In this document: one piece after another, positions 1 to 8,844 of the stretch | Position numbering within the stretch: the stretch's first letter is position 1 | How the letters are laid out: each line of letters opens with the position of its first letter | Assembly (NCBI RefSeq): GCF_022179545.1 | Contig: NZ_AP025518.1 | Coordinates: 4,836,001-4,900,000 of the forward strand | Reading direction: 5' to 3' | DNA: 64,000 bases | Origin: Mycolicibacterium fortuitum subsp. fortuitum | Lineage (GTDB): Bacteria; Actinomycetota; Actinomycetes; Mycobacteriales; Mycobacteriaceae | Made by a program: the position numbers and the translations under genes | Notes under the pieces: model-generated | What the model was told of the DNA's origin: nothing | The model's database searches: none | What the model saw: only the letters and a program-made list of their open reading frames with translations

Positions 1-1482
1 TTCGGGGTGTGGCTGGTGCGCTACATGCGTTCGGTGGAAACCAGTCCGCGGGCACCGAAGTGGGCGTGGCTGTCCCTGCTGGTCATCGGCGTCATCGGCC
101 AGGTCCTGATGATCATCTACTTTCACGTCTGGCAGGACGAGATCCGCGACTTCATGGGCGTTCCGCGACTGACGTTCTGGGATCACCCGCTGACCGCGGT
201 CCTGTCGCTCGTGGTGCTCTTCGCGTTCGTAGAGGTGGGCCAGCTGATCCGCAGGCTGGTTCGTTACCTGGACCTCAAGCTGGATCGCTTTCTGCCGCCG
301 CGGGTTTCGGCTGTGGTGGTGGTCGCCCTGCTGCTGGCGTTGAGCATCGCATTGCTGAACGGTGTGGTGGTCCGGGTCGCGATGAGCACCATCAATCGCA
401 CATTCGCCGCCGTCAACGACGAGACTGATCCTGACTTCGCCGCCCCGACCTCGGTGCTGCGCTCGGGTGGCCCGCAATCGTTGGCCAGCTGGGAATCGCT
501 GGGCCACCAGGGGCGGGTGTTCGTCTCGGCAGGCCCTACGGTGCAGCAACTTTCGCGGTTCAGCGGCAAGCCCGCGGTCGAACCGATCCGCGCTTACGCG
601 GGTCTGCACTCAGCTGACGGCATCAAGGCCACCGCGGCCCTGGCCGCCAGAGAGTTACAGCGCACCGGTGGGCTGAACCGAGCTGTGGTCGCGGTGGCGA
701 CCACGACGGGCACGGGCTGGATCAACGAGGCCGAGGCCTCCGCGCTGGAGTACATGTACAACGGCAACACCGCGATCGTGTCGATGCAGTACTCGTTCCT
801 GCCCAGCTGGCTGTCGTTCCTGGTCGACCAGGAGAACGCGCGGCAGGCCGGGCAGGCGTTGTTCGAGGCCGTCGACGCGCTGGTCCGGGCGATGCCGGAG
901 GACAAGCGGCCCAAGCTGGTGGTGTTCGGCGAAAGCCTGGGATCGTTCGGCGGTGAGGCGCCGTTCTTGTCGCTGAACAATCTGGTGGCCCGCACCGACG
1001 GCGCGCTGTTCTCGGGGCCGACGTTCAAGAACACCATCTGGACGACGCTGACGCGGGAACGCGATGCCGGGTCGCCGGAGTGGTTGCCGATCTACGACGA
1101 CGGGCAGAATGTGCGGTTCGTCGCGAAAGCCGAGAACTTGAACCGGCCAGACGCGCAGTGGGGCCATCCCCGCGCGGTGTACCTGCAGCACGCATCGGAT
1201 CCGATCTCGTGGTGGACGCCTGATCTGCTGTTCGCCAAGCCGGACTGGTTGCGTGAGCCACGAGGGTATGACGTGTCCCGCCGCATGGAGTGGATTCCGG
1301 TGGTGACGTTCCTTCAGGTCTCGGCGGACATGGCCGTGGCGGTCGACGTGCCCGACGGGCACGGCCACGTCTACGTCCAGAATGTCGCCGACGCCTGGGC
1401 CGCGGTGCTGCAGCCGCCCGGTTGGACGCCGGAGATGACCGCGAAACTGCGTCCGATGCTGTCGAGCAACGAAAACGCCTGA
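1..1482 (+). CDS. Membrane-anchored alpha/beta-hydrolase, DUF2319 type (5' partial)
   Basis: The reading frame is open to the window edge, so the true start lies upstream. The first ~130 visible residues hold three hydrophobic segments (about 22-42, 62-80, 98-120). A hydrolase-like domain follows, with nucleophile motif GESLG (Ser about residue 310 counted from the GTG at position 7). Membrane segments plus a C-terminal hydrolase domain are typical of the actinobacterial DUF2319 / Abhydrolase_9 family. The substrate is unknown; these are usually called putative esterases or lipases. From memory, M. tuberculosis Rv1069c occupies the same place. It converges with the rhodanese gene, with 9 nt between stop codons. 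Confidence 0.8.
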   Translation, partial: FGVWLVRYMRSVETSPRAPKWAWLSLLVIGVIGQVLMIIYFHVWQDEIRDFMGVPRLTFWDHPLTAVLSLVVLFAFVEVGQLIRRLVRYLDLKLDRFLPPRVSAVVVVALLLALSIALLNGVVVRVAMSTINRTFAAVNDETDPDFAAPTSVLRSGGPQSLASWESLGHQGRVFVSAGPTVQQLSRFSGKPAVEPIRAYAGLHSADGIKATAALAARELQRTGGLNRAVVAVATTTGTGWINEAEASALEYMYNGNTAIVSMQYSFLPSWLSFLVDQENARQAGQALFEAVDALVRAMPEDKRPKLVVFGESLGSFGGEAPFLSLNNLVARTDGALFSGPTFKNTIWTTLTRERDAGSPEWLPIYDDGQNVRFVAKAENLNRPDAQWGHPRAVYLQHASDPISWWTPDLLFAKPDWLREPRGYDVSRRMEWIPVVTFLQVSADMAVAVDVPDGHGHVYVQNVADAWAAVLQPPGWTPEMTAKLRPMLSSNENA

Positions 1483-1491
1483 GCCGAAACC

Positions 1492-1866
1492 TCAGACGTG
1501 ACCGGCGGCCACCAAGGCGTGATACCCGCCGACTACGTCGGTCGACCGGTGCAGGCCGAGGTCGACGAGCGCGGCCGCAGCCAGGCTTGAGGTGTAGCCC
1601 TCCGAGCACAGGATCACCCAGTAGACGTCGTCGTCGACGGCCTGCGGGATCCGCGCGTCGCTGGTCGGGTCGCAACGCCATTCCAGGACGTTGCGTTCGA
1701 TGACCAGCGCTCCCGGCACTGATCCTTCGGCGGCACGCTGGGCGGCCGGGCGGATGTCGACCAGGACGGCGCCGGCTTCCAGCGCCTCGGGCAGTTCTGC
1801 GGCGGGCAGCCGCCGAAACCGGGTACGGGCCTGCTCCAGCACGGTGTCGATGCGGCTCATGGTCAT
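1492..1866 (-). CDS. Rhodanese-like sulfurtransferase
   Basis: This 124-residue single-domain rhodanese has the expected active-site Cys (C87, loop CSEGYTSS) and the N-terminal VDIRP motif (residues 36-40). The family moves sulfane sulfur onto acceptors such as cyanide, thiols or proteins. Its start codon overlaps the stop of the cysteine dioxygenase gene upstream (ATGA), so the two are translationally coupled. That pairing suggests a role in handling sulfur released from cysteine. An alternative ATG lies two codons downstream. The M. tuberculosis counterpart is Rv1066 (recalled gene order). The physiological acceptor cannot be read from the sequence. Confidence 0.85.
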   Translation of the reverse strand: MTMSRIDTVLEQARTRFRRLPAAELPEALEAGAVLVDIRPAAQRAAEGSVPGALVIERNVLEWRCDPTSDARIPQAVDDDVYWVILCSEGYTSSLAAAALVDLGLHRSTDVVGGYHALVAAGHV

Positions 1867-2381
1867 CCTTCCGGCGCGTCGGTGAGCTCGGTGCGGTTGC
1901 GGCGCAACGTGTTCTGCGGCGTCACTTCGTAGTAGGACATCGCGGTCAGCGGCGGCGAATATGCGTGCACGCTCAGTGTCGGACCGGAAACGGCGGCAGG
2001 GGCGTGCACCACGTCATGGACCCAGCCCAGCGGGAAGGCGGCCTGATCGCCGGCGGTGAGCCGTCGCTTGCGGAGCAGCTCGCCATCCCAACGGGTTTCG
2101 CGCAGCGCTCCGGAGACCACCGTCAACGCGCCCAATGAGCCGCCGTGGTCGTGCAGTTCGGTCGACTTGTCGGGCACCCAGCTGATCAGCCAGACCTCCA
2201 CTTCGTCGTCGCCGGACAGGCGGGTGTACCACCGGTCGTCCTGCGGCAGCCCGCGCAGCAATCGGTCGTAGCGGCCGGACAGCACGTCGTCAGCGGCGCG
2301 GTCGGTGGTGTGCAGCAGATCGGGCAATCGCAGCCGGGTGGGCGCCGAGACGGCAGGAACGGGCGCGAGCGTAGACAGCAT
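1863..2381 (-). CDS. Cysteine dioxygenase family protein (cupin)
   Basis: The 172-residue protein has a cupin core with likely iron ligands in HDHGG (H77, H79) and WVHDVVH (H122), as in type I cysteine dioxygenases. Those enzymes oxidise L-cysteine to cysteine sulfinate; 3-mercaptopropionate is an alternative thiol substrate in related enzymes. The mammalian Cys-Tyr crosslink pair cannot be assigned. ATG is preceded by a TTGGAG ribosome site. It is the first full-size gene of a two-gene operon with the rhodanese (ATGA overlap). Upstream lies a 14-codon Cys-containing ORF, a possible attenuator. It corresponds to Rv1065 by recalled gene order. Confidence 0.8.
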   Translation of the reverse strand: MLSTLAPVPAVSAPTRLRLPDLLHTTDRAADDVLSGRYDRLLRGLPQDDRWYTRLSGDDEVEVWLISWVPDKSTELHDHGGSLGALTVVSGALRETRWDGELLRKRRLTAGDQAAFPLGWVHDVVHAPAAVSGPTLSVHAYSPPLTAMSYYEVTPQNTLRRNRTELTDAPEG

Positions 2382-2426
2382 CGGGGGAACTCCAAGAATG
2401 ACGGCGGAACAGGGCAGACGGGCGCG

Positions 2427-2471
2427 CTAGCAAGCCCGACAACACTCCTGGAATCCGGTCCCTTCCGTCAT
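2427..2471 (-). CDS. Cys-rich 14-residue upstream ORF (candidate cysteine attenuator)
   Basis: The ORF reads MTEGTGFQECCRAC and stops with TAG, 45 nt before the cysteine dioxygenase ATG. Three of its last five codons are cysteine. A short stem CGGGC/GCCCG (minus strand 2438-2434 with 2423-2419) spans the last codons and the stop. In mycobacteria, leaderless sORFs ending in Cys runs are known to act as cysteine-responsive attenuators of sulfur operons, and this ORF has the same design. Translation is an inference. A weak -10 (AACACT, minus strand, last T at 2479) would put the transcript start at or next to its ATG. Confidence 0.5.
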   Translation of the reverse strand: MTEGTGFQECCRAC

Positions 2472-2487
2472 GGCCGCCAGTGTTGCA

Positions 2488-2493
2488 TAGATT
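2488..2493 (+). promoter_or_regulatory. -10 box of a leaderless lpqV promoter
   Basis: TAGATT fits the mycobacterial TANNNT -10. Its last T lies 7 nt before the lpqV ATG, so transcription should start at the A of the ATG. The box overlaps the divergent promoter region of the Cys-rich uORF; only 28 nt separate the two start codons. Confidence 0.55.
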
Positions 2494-2499
2494 GGCGGG

Positions 2500-2958
2500 A
2501 TGCGCCGTTACACGTGGACCGCCAGTTTGACCGCCGGAGCCGCCGCAGCCGCCGGCCTGAGCCTGCTGATCGGATGCTCGACAGAGGCGGGCAAGGATCA
2601 GTCCGGGGAGTCCGCGGCGCCGTCGTCGCAAGCCACCACCACCACTGAATCGCCGACTCCGACGGTCAAGCCCGGCGAGGTCGCGACGTCTCCCGGCGGG
2701 GTGACAACGGCCGTCGGTGCCGACGCTCAGTCCACCGAAGAGGAGTACTTCCAGGCCTGTCATGCCGCGAAGATCTGGATGGAGGCCAAGGGCGGCGATC
2801 TCAAGGCCCAGATCGAGCCCTACCTGGCCAGCCTGCAGGCTCCGGGAGCCGCACCCGGCCCCGGCACCTACAACGTGGCGTGGGCCGAGCTCGAACCGGG
2901 CCGCCAGGCCGCGGTGATCGTGGCGGCGCAGGCAGCCGCAGATGAGCTCTGCAGCTAG
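2500..2958 (+). CDS. lpqV: Lipoprotein LpqV
   Basis: This 152-residue secreted protein has a lipoprotein signal ending in the lipobox LLIGC (Cys about residue 26). A Ser/Thr/Pro-rich linker follows, then a conserved C-terminal domain containing STEEEYFQACHAAKIWM. That block and its position beside the cysteine dioxygenase gene match LpqV (Rv1064c). The function is unknown; it should be acylated and held on the outer face of the cytoplasmic membrane. The leaderless -10 box supports this ATG. It converges with the SulP gene downstream. Confidence 0.85.
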   Translation: MRRYTWTASLTAGAAAAAGLSLLIGCSTEAGKDQSGESAAPSSQATTTTESPTPTVKPGEVATSPGGVTTAVGADAQSTEEEYFQACHAAKIWMEAKGGDLKAQIEPYLASLQAPGAAPGPGTYNVAWAELEPGRQAAVIVAAQAAADELCS

Positions 2959-2964
2959 TCGCCG

Positions 2965-4668
2965 CTAGTTCGAATCACGTTGCGGTAAATCCCCGTCGTC
3001 TTGGGCGGCCACCCACGCGCGGCCGCGTTCGACGGCGATGTCGAGCGCGCCGAAGACCCGGTCGGTGGCGGGCACGATACCGTCGTCGCCCAGCAGGTCG
3101 TCGAGCCCGCCGCGCCGCAGTACTTCGGCCGTGCCGGGGTTGACGCCGGCGATGATCAGCCGGCCGCTGTTGGCGGTCAGCTGGCCCGCCCACCGACGCA
3201 GCGCCTTGATGGTCACCGACGACGGCACGTCGGGCAGCGATCGCAGGCTGAGCACCACGACGGCATTGGTGGTGTCGTCGGCCCGCGGCCAGGTTTCGTC
3301 GATGCGGGCCACTTCGGCGAACAGGCCGACCCCGGCGTAGTGCAGCACCGTGACGTCGTTGCTGGTGCAACGTTCGGGCACAGGTGCCTGCTGCCAGCCG
3401 CCGTCGGGGGCCGGGACGAGCGCCATCAGCTGTGCGGCCTCGGCGGCCTTGGCGCAGTAGAGCACCAATGAGGTGATCACGCCGATGAGGATCGCGGTGT
3501 GCAGCGGCAACTGCGTGGTGGCCGCGAAGGTGACCAGCATCGCCACCGCGGACAACGGCGCGACGCGCAGCACCAGCTTGATGTCGGGCAGCCGGCCGAC
3601 CACCAGTTCGGCGCCGATGACCAGGATCAGCCCGCCGATCACCGGCATCGGGATGATCTCGGCGGCCGACCCGGCGACCAGAACAAGTACGGCAAGCCAC
3701 AGCCCGGCGAAGATGCCGGCCCATCGAGTCTGGGCGCCCGCCGAGGTGGCCACCCCGGTCCGCGACAACGAGCCGCCGGCCGGCAGTGCACCGAACATGC
3801 CGCCCGCCACGTTCGCCGCGCCCTGCGCCAGGAAATCGCCGTTCATGTTGGTGCGGCTGCCGTCCGGGTTGGGCACCGCTGCCGAGATTCCGGCGGCCTG
3901 CGCCAAGGCGACAAGCGCCACCGCGACGCCTCCGACCAGCAGCTCGGGCATGGCGGCGAAGTTCGGAACCGTAACGGGTGGAAGCGCGTTGGCGATCGAG
4001 GCGATGTCACCGACGGTTTCGACGTCGATGTGCGCGACGGCCACCACTGCGGTAACCACGATGAGTGCCAGCAGCGTGGCGAATTTCTCGAGCGGCCTGA
4101 TGAAGTGGAAAACCGCCCATACCGCGACGGTGCCAAGCGAGACCGCGACGGCAGCGGGGTGCCACAGCCCGATGTGTGCCGACGAGTCGATGAATTTGCC
4201 GATGGTGTTGCCGCTCTGCGGTTTGTATCCCGTGGCGTCGCCGAGTACGCCGGCGATGATCTGCAGGGCGATGCCGGTGGAGAAGCCCGTCATCACGGCG
4301 TTGGAGACGAAGTTCATGATCGAGCCGAACCGGAGCAACCCGAACAGCAGCATCACCACACCGACGACGACGGCCAGTGCGGCGACATTGGCCGGATCCT
4401 GCGGATCCAGGCCGGCTTCCTTGAGCACGCTGCGCGAGGTCAGGGCGATCGCGCTGGTCAGGGTCGTCACCATCAGTACCGTGCGGGCGAACAGTGACCC
4501 GATGATGCCGGGCATGACGCCGGCATAGATCCCGGTGACGGGGTTGAAACCGCCGATGCTGGCGTAAGCCATGCCTTCCGGGATGGAGAACAGTCCTGTC
4601 ACCAGCCCGGCAATGACATCGCGCGGCTTGGGACGACCCAGCTTTCGCGCGAACGTTGGCGCAGCCAC
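2965..4668 (-). CDS. SulP-family anion transporter with STAS domain
   Basis: The 567-residue protein has the SulP N-terminal signature (IAGLVTGLFSIPEGMAYASI), about 10-12 hydrophobic segments to residue ~420, and a cytoplasmic STAS domain in the last ~120 residues. SulP proteins carry sulfate, bicarbonate, chloride or dicarboxylates; the substrate here is unknown. The start is a GTG only 29 nt from the nearest plausible start of a second, divergent SulP gene. The frame is intact from end to end, unlike its neighbour. M. tuberculosis has no gene in this position by recalled order. Confidence 0.85.
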   Translation of the reverse strand: MAAPTFARKLGRPKPRDVIAGLVTGLFSIPEGMAYASIGGFNPVTGIYAGVMPGIIGSLFARTVLMVTTLTSAIALTSRSVLKEAGLDPQDPANVAALAVVVGVVMLLFGLLRFGSIMNFVSNAVMTGFSTGIALQIIAGVLGDATGYKPQSGNTIGKFIDSSAHIGLWHPAAVAVSLGTVAVWAVFHFIRPLEKFATLLALIVVTAVVAVAHIDVETVGDIASIANALPPVTVPNFAAMPELLVGGVAVALVALAQAAGISAAVPNPDGSRTNMNGDFLAQGAANVAGGMFGALPAGGSLSRTGVATSAGAQTRWAGIFAGLWLAVLVLVAGSAAEIIPMPVIGGLILVIGAELVVGRLPDIKLVLRVAPLSAVAMLVTFAATTQLPLHTAILIGVITSLVLYCAKAAEAAQLMALVPAPDGGWQQAPVPERCTSNDVTVLHYAGVGLFAEVARIDETWPRADDTTNAVVVLSLRSLPDVPSSVTIKALRRWAGQLTANSGRLIIAGVNPGTAEVLRRGGLDDLLGDDGIVPATDRVFGALDIAVERGRAWVAAQDDGDLPQRDSN

Positions 4669-4697
4669 AGGTCAACCCTGCCACGAATGTGTCCGGC

Positions 4698-6266
4698 GTG
4701 GGCGATACTGCGGATGTGCGCGTCCCGGGAATCCTTCCGTATCAGCGCGAATGGCTGCGCGCCGACATAGTGGCGGGCCTGGCCGCCGGAGCCGTGATCA
4801 TTCCGCAGGCCATGGCGTACGCGACCGTGGCCCACATGCCGGTGCAGTTCGGGCTGTACACCTGCATGCTGCCGCTGGTGGTGTACGCCTTCATCGGCGG
4901 CTCCCGCACCACGAGCGTCACCACCACTTCGACGATTGCCACACTCAGCGCGTCGACCATGGTCGGCGCGGGTATCGCCGCCGGGTCGTCCGACGCGCAG
5001 TAACACATGATCACCCTGACGCTGCTGGTCGGCGCCTTCCTGTTGGTGGCCCGACTGTTCCGCCTCGGGGCGATCATCGAGAACATCAACGAGGCCACCC
5101 TGCTCGGACTCAAGGCCGGGGTCGGCCTGACCGTGGCCGCTGCGCAGGTCCCCAAACTCATTGGTGTGGAAGATAACCCGCACGCGACCGGCTTCTTCCA
5201 CATCGTCTGGTCGGCACTGCGCCAGGTCGGCCACGCCAATGTCCCCACGGTGCTGCTGGCGATCGTCAGCGTCGCCGTGTTGCTGTTGATCGGGAAGTTC
5301 GCGCCACTGGTACCCGGACCGCTGATCGTGGTGGCGCTGGGAATCGTGTTGGCGACGTTCGGCGGCCTGCCGTCGATGGGGGTGGCGCTGATCCCCGAAG
5401 TACCCCAGGGCATTCCGATGCCTGCGTTGCCTGCGCTCGACCACATCGGACATCTGGTTCCCGGCGCGCTGGCGATCGCGATGATGGCGTTTCTGGAAAC
5501 CGTGGCGGTGGCACGCGGGGTGCGTCGGCCCGGCGAGCCGCAGATCGACGCCGACCGCGAGCTGTCCGCCAACGGCATTGCTGCGCTTGCGAGTTCGTTC
5601 TTCCATGCGCTTCCACCGGCCGGCGGGTTCTCACAGACCGGGATGAATCTGCGTACCGGCGGGCGGTCACAGGTCTGCGGTCTGGTCACCGCGGCATTGG
5701 CGGTCCTGGTCGCCGTCTTCCTGGCCCCGGTGCTGTCGAAGATGCCGCAGGCGACACTCGGCGCGATGGTACTGGTGGCCGTGCTGGGGCTCATCGACAT
5801 CGGCGCGCTGCAACGCTTGTACCGGTTCGACAAACTGGAGTTCAGTCTGGCCGCGATCGTCGGCATCTTCGGGCTGACGGTCGGTCTGCTGCCTGCCGTC
5901 GCGGCCGGCGTGCTGTTGACCCTGTACTTCGTGCTCCGGGAAGCCAACCGCGCCCATGTCGTACAGGTCGGCACGGACCCGCTGGTGCTCCGCTTCGACC
6001 TCGGTCTCTACACCGCCAATCTGCGCTCCAATGTCGACGCGGTCCTCAGGCATGTCGGCGCGTGCACCCCGCGCCCAGCCGTCGTCGTGCTCGATCTGTC
6101 TCGCCTGCCCTGGTTGAGCTCGACGATCCTCGACGGGCTGCGCGACCTGGAGGCAGAACTCGGTGACATCGAGGTCCGCTATACGGGTCTGCGCGATGAC
6201 CTGCACCAGATGGCGAACCGCTGGCCCTGGTGGCAGGAGGTCGAAGCGCAGGGCCGCTACGGGTAG
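4698..6266 (+). pseudogene. Second SulP-family transporter, split by in-frame TAA at 5001-5003
   Basis: Two ORFs in the same frame together form one SulP protein. The N-terminal ~100 residues include LRADIVAGLAAGAVIIPQAMA. After TAA at 5001-5003, translation could resume at ATG 5007 for 419 residues ending in a STAS domain. Reading through TAA would restore normal spacing; a Tyr codon (TAC to TAA) fits the family pattern there. It is therefore a nonsense pseudogene, a sequencing error, or a gene expressed as two pieces by stop-restart. The start is uncertain: GTG 4698 is taken, and TTG 4656 would overlap the other SulP gene. Confidence 0.75.
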
Positions 6267-7558
6267 AGCCCGCGCAGTTGCCCGGCCTGGGCGACACGTT
6301 CGACAGCCAGGCAGGTCGCGGCGGCGCGAAGCGGTAGGCGCAGCTTCTCGGCATGGGCGCTGACGTGTTCCCAGGCGCTCAGCATGCGTTCGGCCAGCCG
6401 GGTCTCGACTTCGTCGGCGCCCCACCAGTACGCCTGGTTTGCCTGCACCCACTCGAAATACGACACGATGACGCCGCCGGCGTTGGCCAGGATATCCGGA
6501 ACGACCAGTGTCCCAGCCGCATTCAGCAGGCGGTCGGCCTCCGGTGTCGTGGGACCGTTGGCACCTTCCACGACCACAGAGGCCTTGATCTGTCGTGCGT
6601 TTCCCGCGTGGATCACCCCTTCGACCGCCGCAGGGACCAGCAGATCGACGTCCGCCGCGAGCAAGTCCTCGTTGGTGATCGCATCGGCCTCGACAAAGCC
6701 GACCACCGAACCGGTGGCATCGACATGACTGGCCAGAGCCGCGATGTCGAGGCCGGAATCGGCCCTGATAGCGCCGTACTGGTCGGACACGGCGACCACG
6801 CGAATGCCCGCATCCGCCAGGAAACGCGCGGCGTGCCGGCCGACCTTGCCGAAGCCCTGAACCGCGGCGGTGGCGCCTTCGACCCTGATGCCGCGAGACC
6901 GCAGCGCGGCCAGAGCCACGTGGACGACTCCCCGCGACGTCGCCGTGGCGCGTCCCAGAGAACCGCCGAGGCTCACCGGTTTTCCGGTGCTGACTCCGAG
7001 CACGGTGTGCCCCTTCTGGACGGAATAGGTGTCCATCATCCAGGCCATGGTTTGCTCGTCGGTGCCGACATCCGGCGCGGGGATGTCATGCGCGGGGCCG
7101 ATCAACGGGCTGATCTCACTGGTGTAGCGACGGGTGACCCGTTCCAGTTCGGAACGGCTGTATCGTCGCGGATCGATGCGGATGCCCCCTTTTGCTCCGC
7201 CGTAGGGGACGTCGAGCAGCGCGCATTTCCACGTCATCCACATCGCCAGGGCACGCACTTCGTCGAGCGTCACATCGGGCGAGTAGCGCAGCCCACCTTT
7301 CGCCGGACCGCGAGAAACGTTGTGCTGCACCCGATGTCCGATGAGCAGTTCCATCTCACCGGAGTCCCGATGGAGCGGCACGGCCACGGTGAGCTCGCGC
7401 CGCGGGTTGGCCAGCAGCTCGTACATGCCGTCGTCATAGCCGAGGATCGTGACCGCGTCGTGCAGTTGGGCACGTGCGTCGTCGAACGGGCTTGCGGGTG
7501 CTGTGGCCAGGTGCGGTCGTTGGGCGAGATCGGCCTCGGTGTGTTCGATCGTGGTCAC
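6257..7558 (-). CDS. Glu/Leu/Phe/Val dehydrogenase family (glutamate dehydrogenase)
   Basis: The 433-residue protein has the family's substrate-domain motifs GPAKGGLRY and PYGGAKGGI (catalytic Lys in the latter) and a Rossmann motif GFGKVG. Length and motifs fit hexameric glutamate dehydrogenase, which interconverts glutamate and 2-oxoglutarate plus ammonia. Coenzyme preference cannot be decided from the sequence. GTG 7558 is chosen because AGGAGA lies 6 nt upstream; an upstream ATG (7603) would add 15 residues without a ribosome site. Its end overlaps the end of the broken sulP by 10 nt. It lies in the block absent from the corresponding M. tuberculosis locus. Confidence 0.88.
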   Translation of the reverse strand: MTTIEHTEADLAQRPHLATAPASPFDDARAQLHDAVTILGYDDGMYELLANPRRELTVAVPLHRDSGEMELLIGHRVQHNVSRGPAKGGLRYSPDVTLDEVRALAMWMTWKCALLDVPYGGAKGGIRIDPRRYSRSELERVTRRYTSEISPLIGPAHDIPAPDVGTDEQTMAWMMDTYSVQKGHTVLGVSTGKPVSLGGSLGRATATSRGVVHVALAALRSRGIRVEGATAAVQGFGKVGRHAARFLADAGIRVVAVSDQYGAIRADSGLDIAALASHVDATGSVVGFVEADAITNEDLLAADVDLLVPAAVEGVIHAGNARQIKASVVVEGANGPTTPEADRLLNAAGTLVVPDILANAGGVIVSYFEWVQANQAYWWGADEVETRLAERMLSAWEHVSAHAEKLRLPLRAAATCLAVERVAQAGQLRGLYP

Positions 7559-7830
7559 GCCTTCTCCTGTTGTTGGTTGACCTGATGCCAGAACGCTAGG
7601 CATTCAGCCACCGACCCAGCAGTGCCGATCTGCACATCTTTTAAATGCCCACTGTGCAACCGTGACAGCCGAAAATCTGGCCACCGGGCGGGGCCGACGG
7701 TGCGGGCCAGGCCGAAATGTCCTCGTATTGATGTTAATTGGGATCCTTGGTGCGCGGCGGATGCACAACAGGTCTCAAACCATGTTCTAAGACTCGGCAA
7801 GCAGCGCGGTAGATGCCGCAGAATGGAGGT

Positions 7831-8844
7831 ATGCGTGTTGCCTTGGCCCTCGGTAGTGGTGGCGCCCGCGGCTATGCGCACATCGGGGTGATCGACGAAC
7901 TGTCCGCGCGAGGTTACGAGGTCGTCGGGGTATCCGGGTCGTCGATGGGCGCACTGGTGGGTGGACTCCACGCAGCCGGCAAGCTCGACGATTTCGCCGA
8001 ATGGGCGCGGACTCTGACCCAGCGCGCTGTCTTGCGGCTGCTGGATCCGTCGATCAGCGCGGCCGGCATCCTGCGTGCCGAGAAGATCCTCGACGCAGTG
8101 CGCGAGATCATCGGTGAGGCCACGATCGAAGAACTGCCGATCCCCTATACCGCAGTCGCGACAGATCTCATTGCCGGCAAGTCGGTGTGGTTGCAGCGCG
8201 GGCCGGTCGATTCGGCGATCCGGGCATCCATCGCCATCCCCGGGGTGATCGCGCCGCATGTGCTCAACGGACGGCTGCTCGGTGACGGCGGCATCCTCGA
8301 TCCGCTGCCGATGGCGCCGATCGCCGCGGTGAACGCCGACCTGACCATCGCGGTGAGCCTGTCCGGCGGCGATCCGGGCACCGCGACCACACCCGAGGAT
8401 CCGGAACGTCGGCCCACCACCGAATGGCTCAACCGGATGATGCGCAGCACCTCGGCGGTGCTGGACACGGCGTCGGTGCGGGCCGTGCTGGACCGCCCGA
8501 CCGCCCGCGCGGTGTTGAGCCGGTTCGGGGCATCGCTGCCGGCCGAGGACGGCGTCGATCCCGATGCGGGTGCTGACGCCGTCGAATCGATCGACACCGA
8601 GGACATAGAACCAGATGCCGAAGCGTCCGAGCCGGTCGAAGTTCCACGCCTGGGCAGCTTCGAGGTTTTGAACCGAGCCGTCGACATCGCCCAGGCCGCG
8701 CTGGCCCGGCACACCCTCGCCGCGTACCCGCCTGACCTGCTGATCGAGGTGCCGCGCACCGTGTGCCGCAGCCTCGAATTCCATCGGGCCGCCGAGGTCA
8801 TCGATGTCGGCCGCGAGCTGACCGCGCGCGCACTCGACGGCTGA
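7831..8844 (+). CDS. Patatin-like phospholipase (Rv1063c-like)
   Basis: The patatin domain starts at once with oxyanion motif GSGGARG (residues 8-14), then nucleophile elbow GSSMG, and DGG for the Ser-Asp dyad. Patatins are acyl hydrolases acting on phospholipids or other lipids. No signal peptide or membrane segment is evident. An acidic stretch (EDGVDPDAGADAVESIDTED) interrupts the C-terminal half. The start could be ATG 7813 instead: GGAGGT directly abuts ATG 7831, which is too close for an ideal ribosome site. It lies end to end with the convergent second patatin. Confidence 0.8.
   Translation: MRVALALGSGGARGYAHIGVIDELSARGYEVVGVSGSSMGALVGGLHAAGKLDDFAEWARTLTQRAVLRLLDPSISAAGILRAEKILDAVREIIGEATIEELPIPYTAVATDLIAGKSVWLQRGPVDSAIRASIAIPGVIAPHVLNGRLLGDGGILDPLPMAPIAAVNADLTIAVSLSGGDPGTATTPEDPERRPTTEWLNRMMRSTSAVLDTASVRAVLDRPTARAVLSRFGASLPAEDGVDPDAGADAVESIDTEDIEPDAEASEPVEVPRLGSFEVLNRAVDIAQAALARHTLAAYPPDLLIEVPRTVCRSLEFHRAAEVIDVGRELTARALDG

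Noticed and set aside
3473..4528. 351-residue plus-strand ORF opposite sulP
   Set aside because: Composition is Thr/Ala/Pro-rich shadow of the intact SulP frame on the other strand.
7580..7650. 13-codon minus-strand uORF (MCRSALLGRWLNA) before gdh
   Set aside because: There is no properly spaced -10 for a leaderless start, no relevant codon bias and no ribosome site; likely chance.
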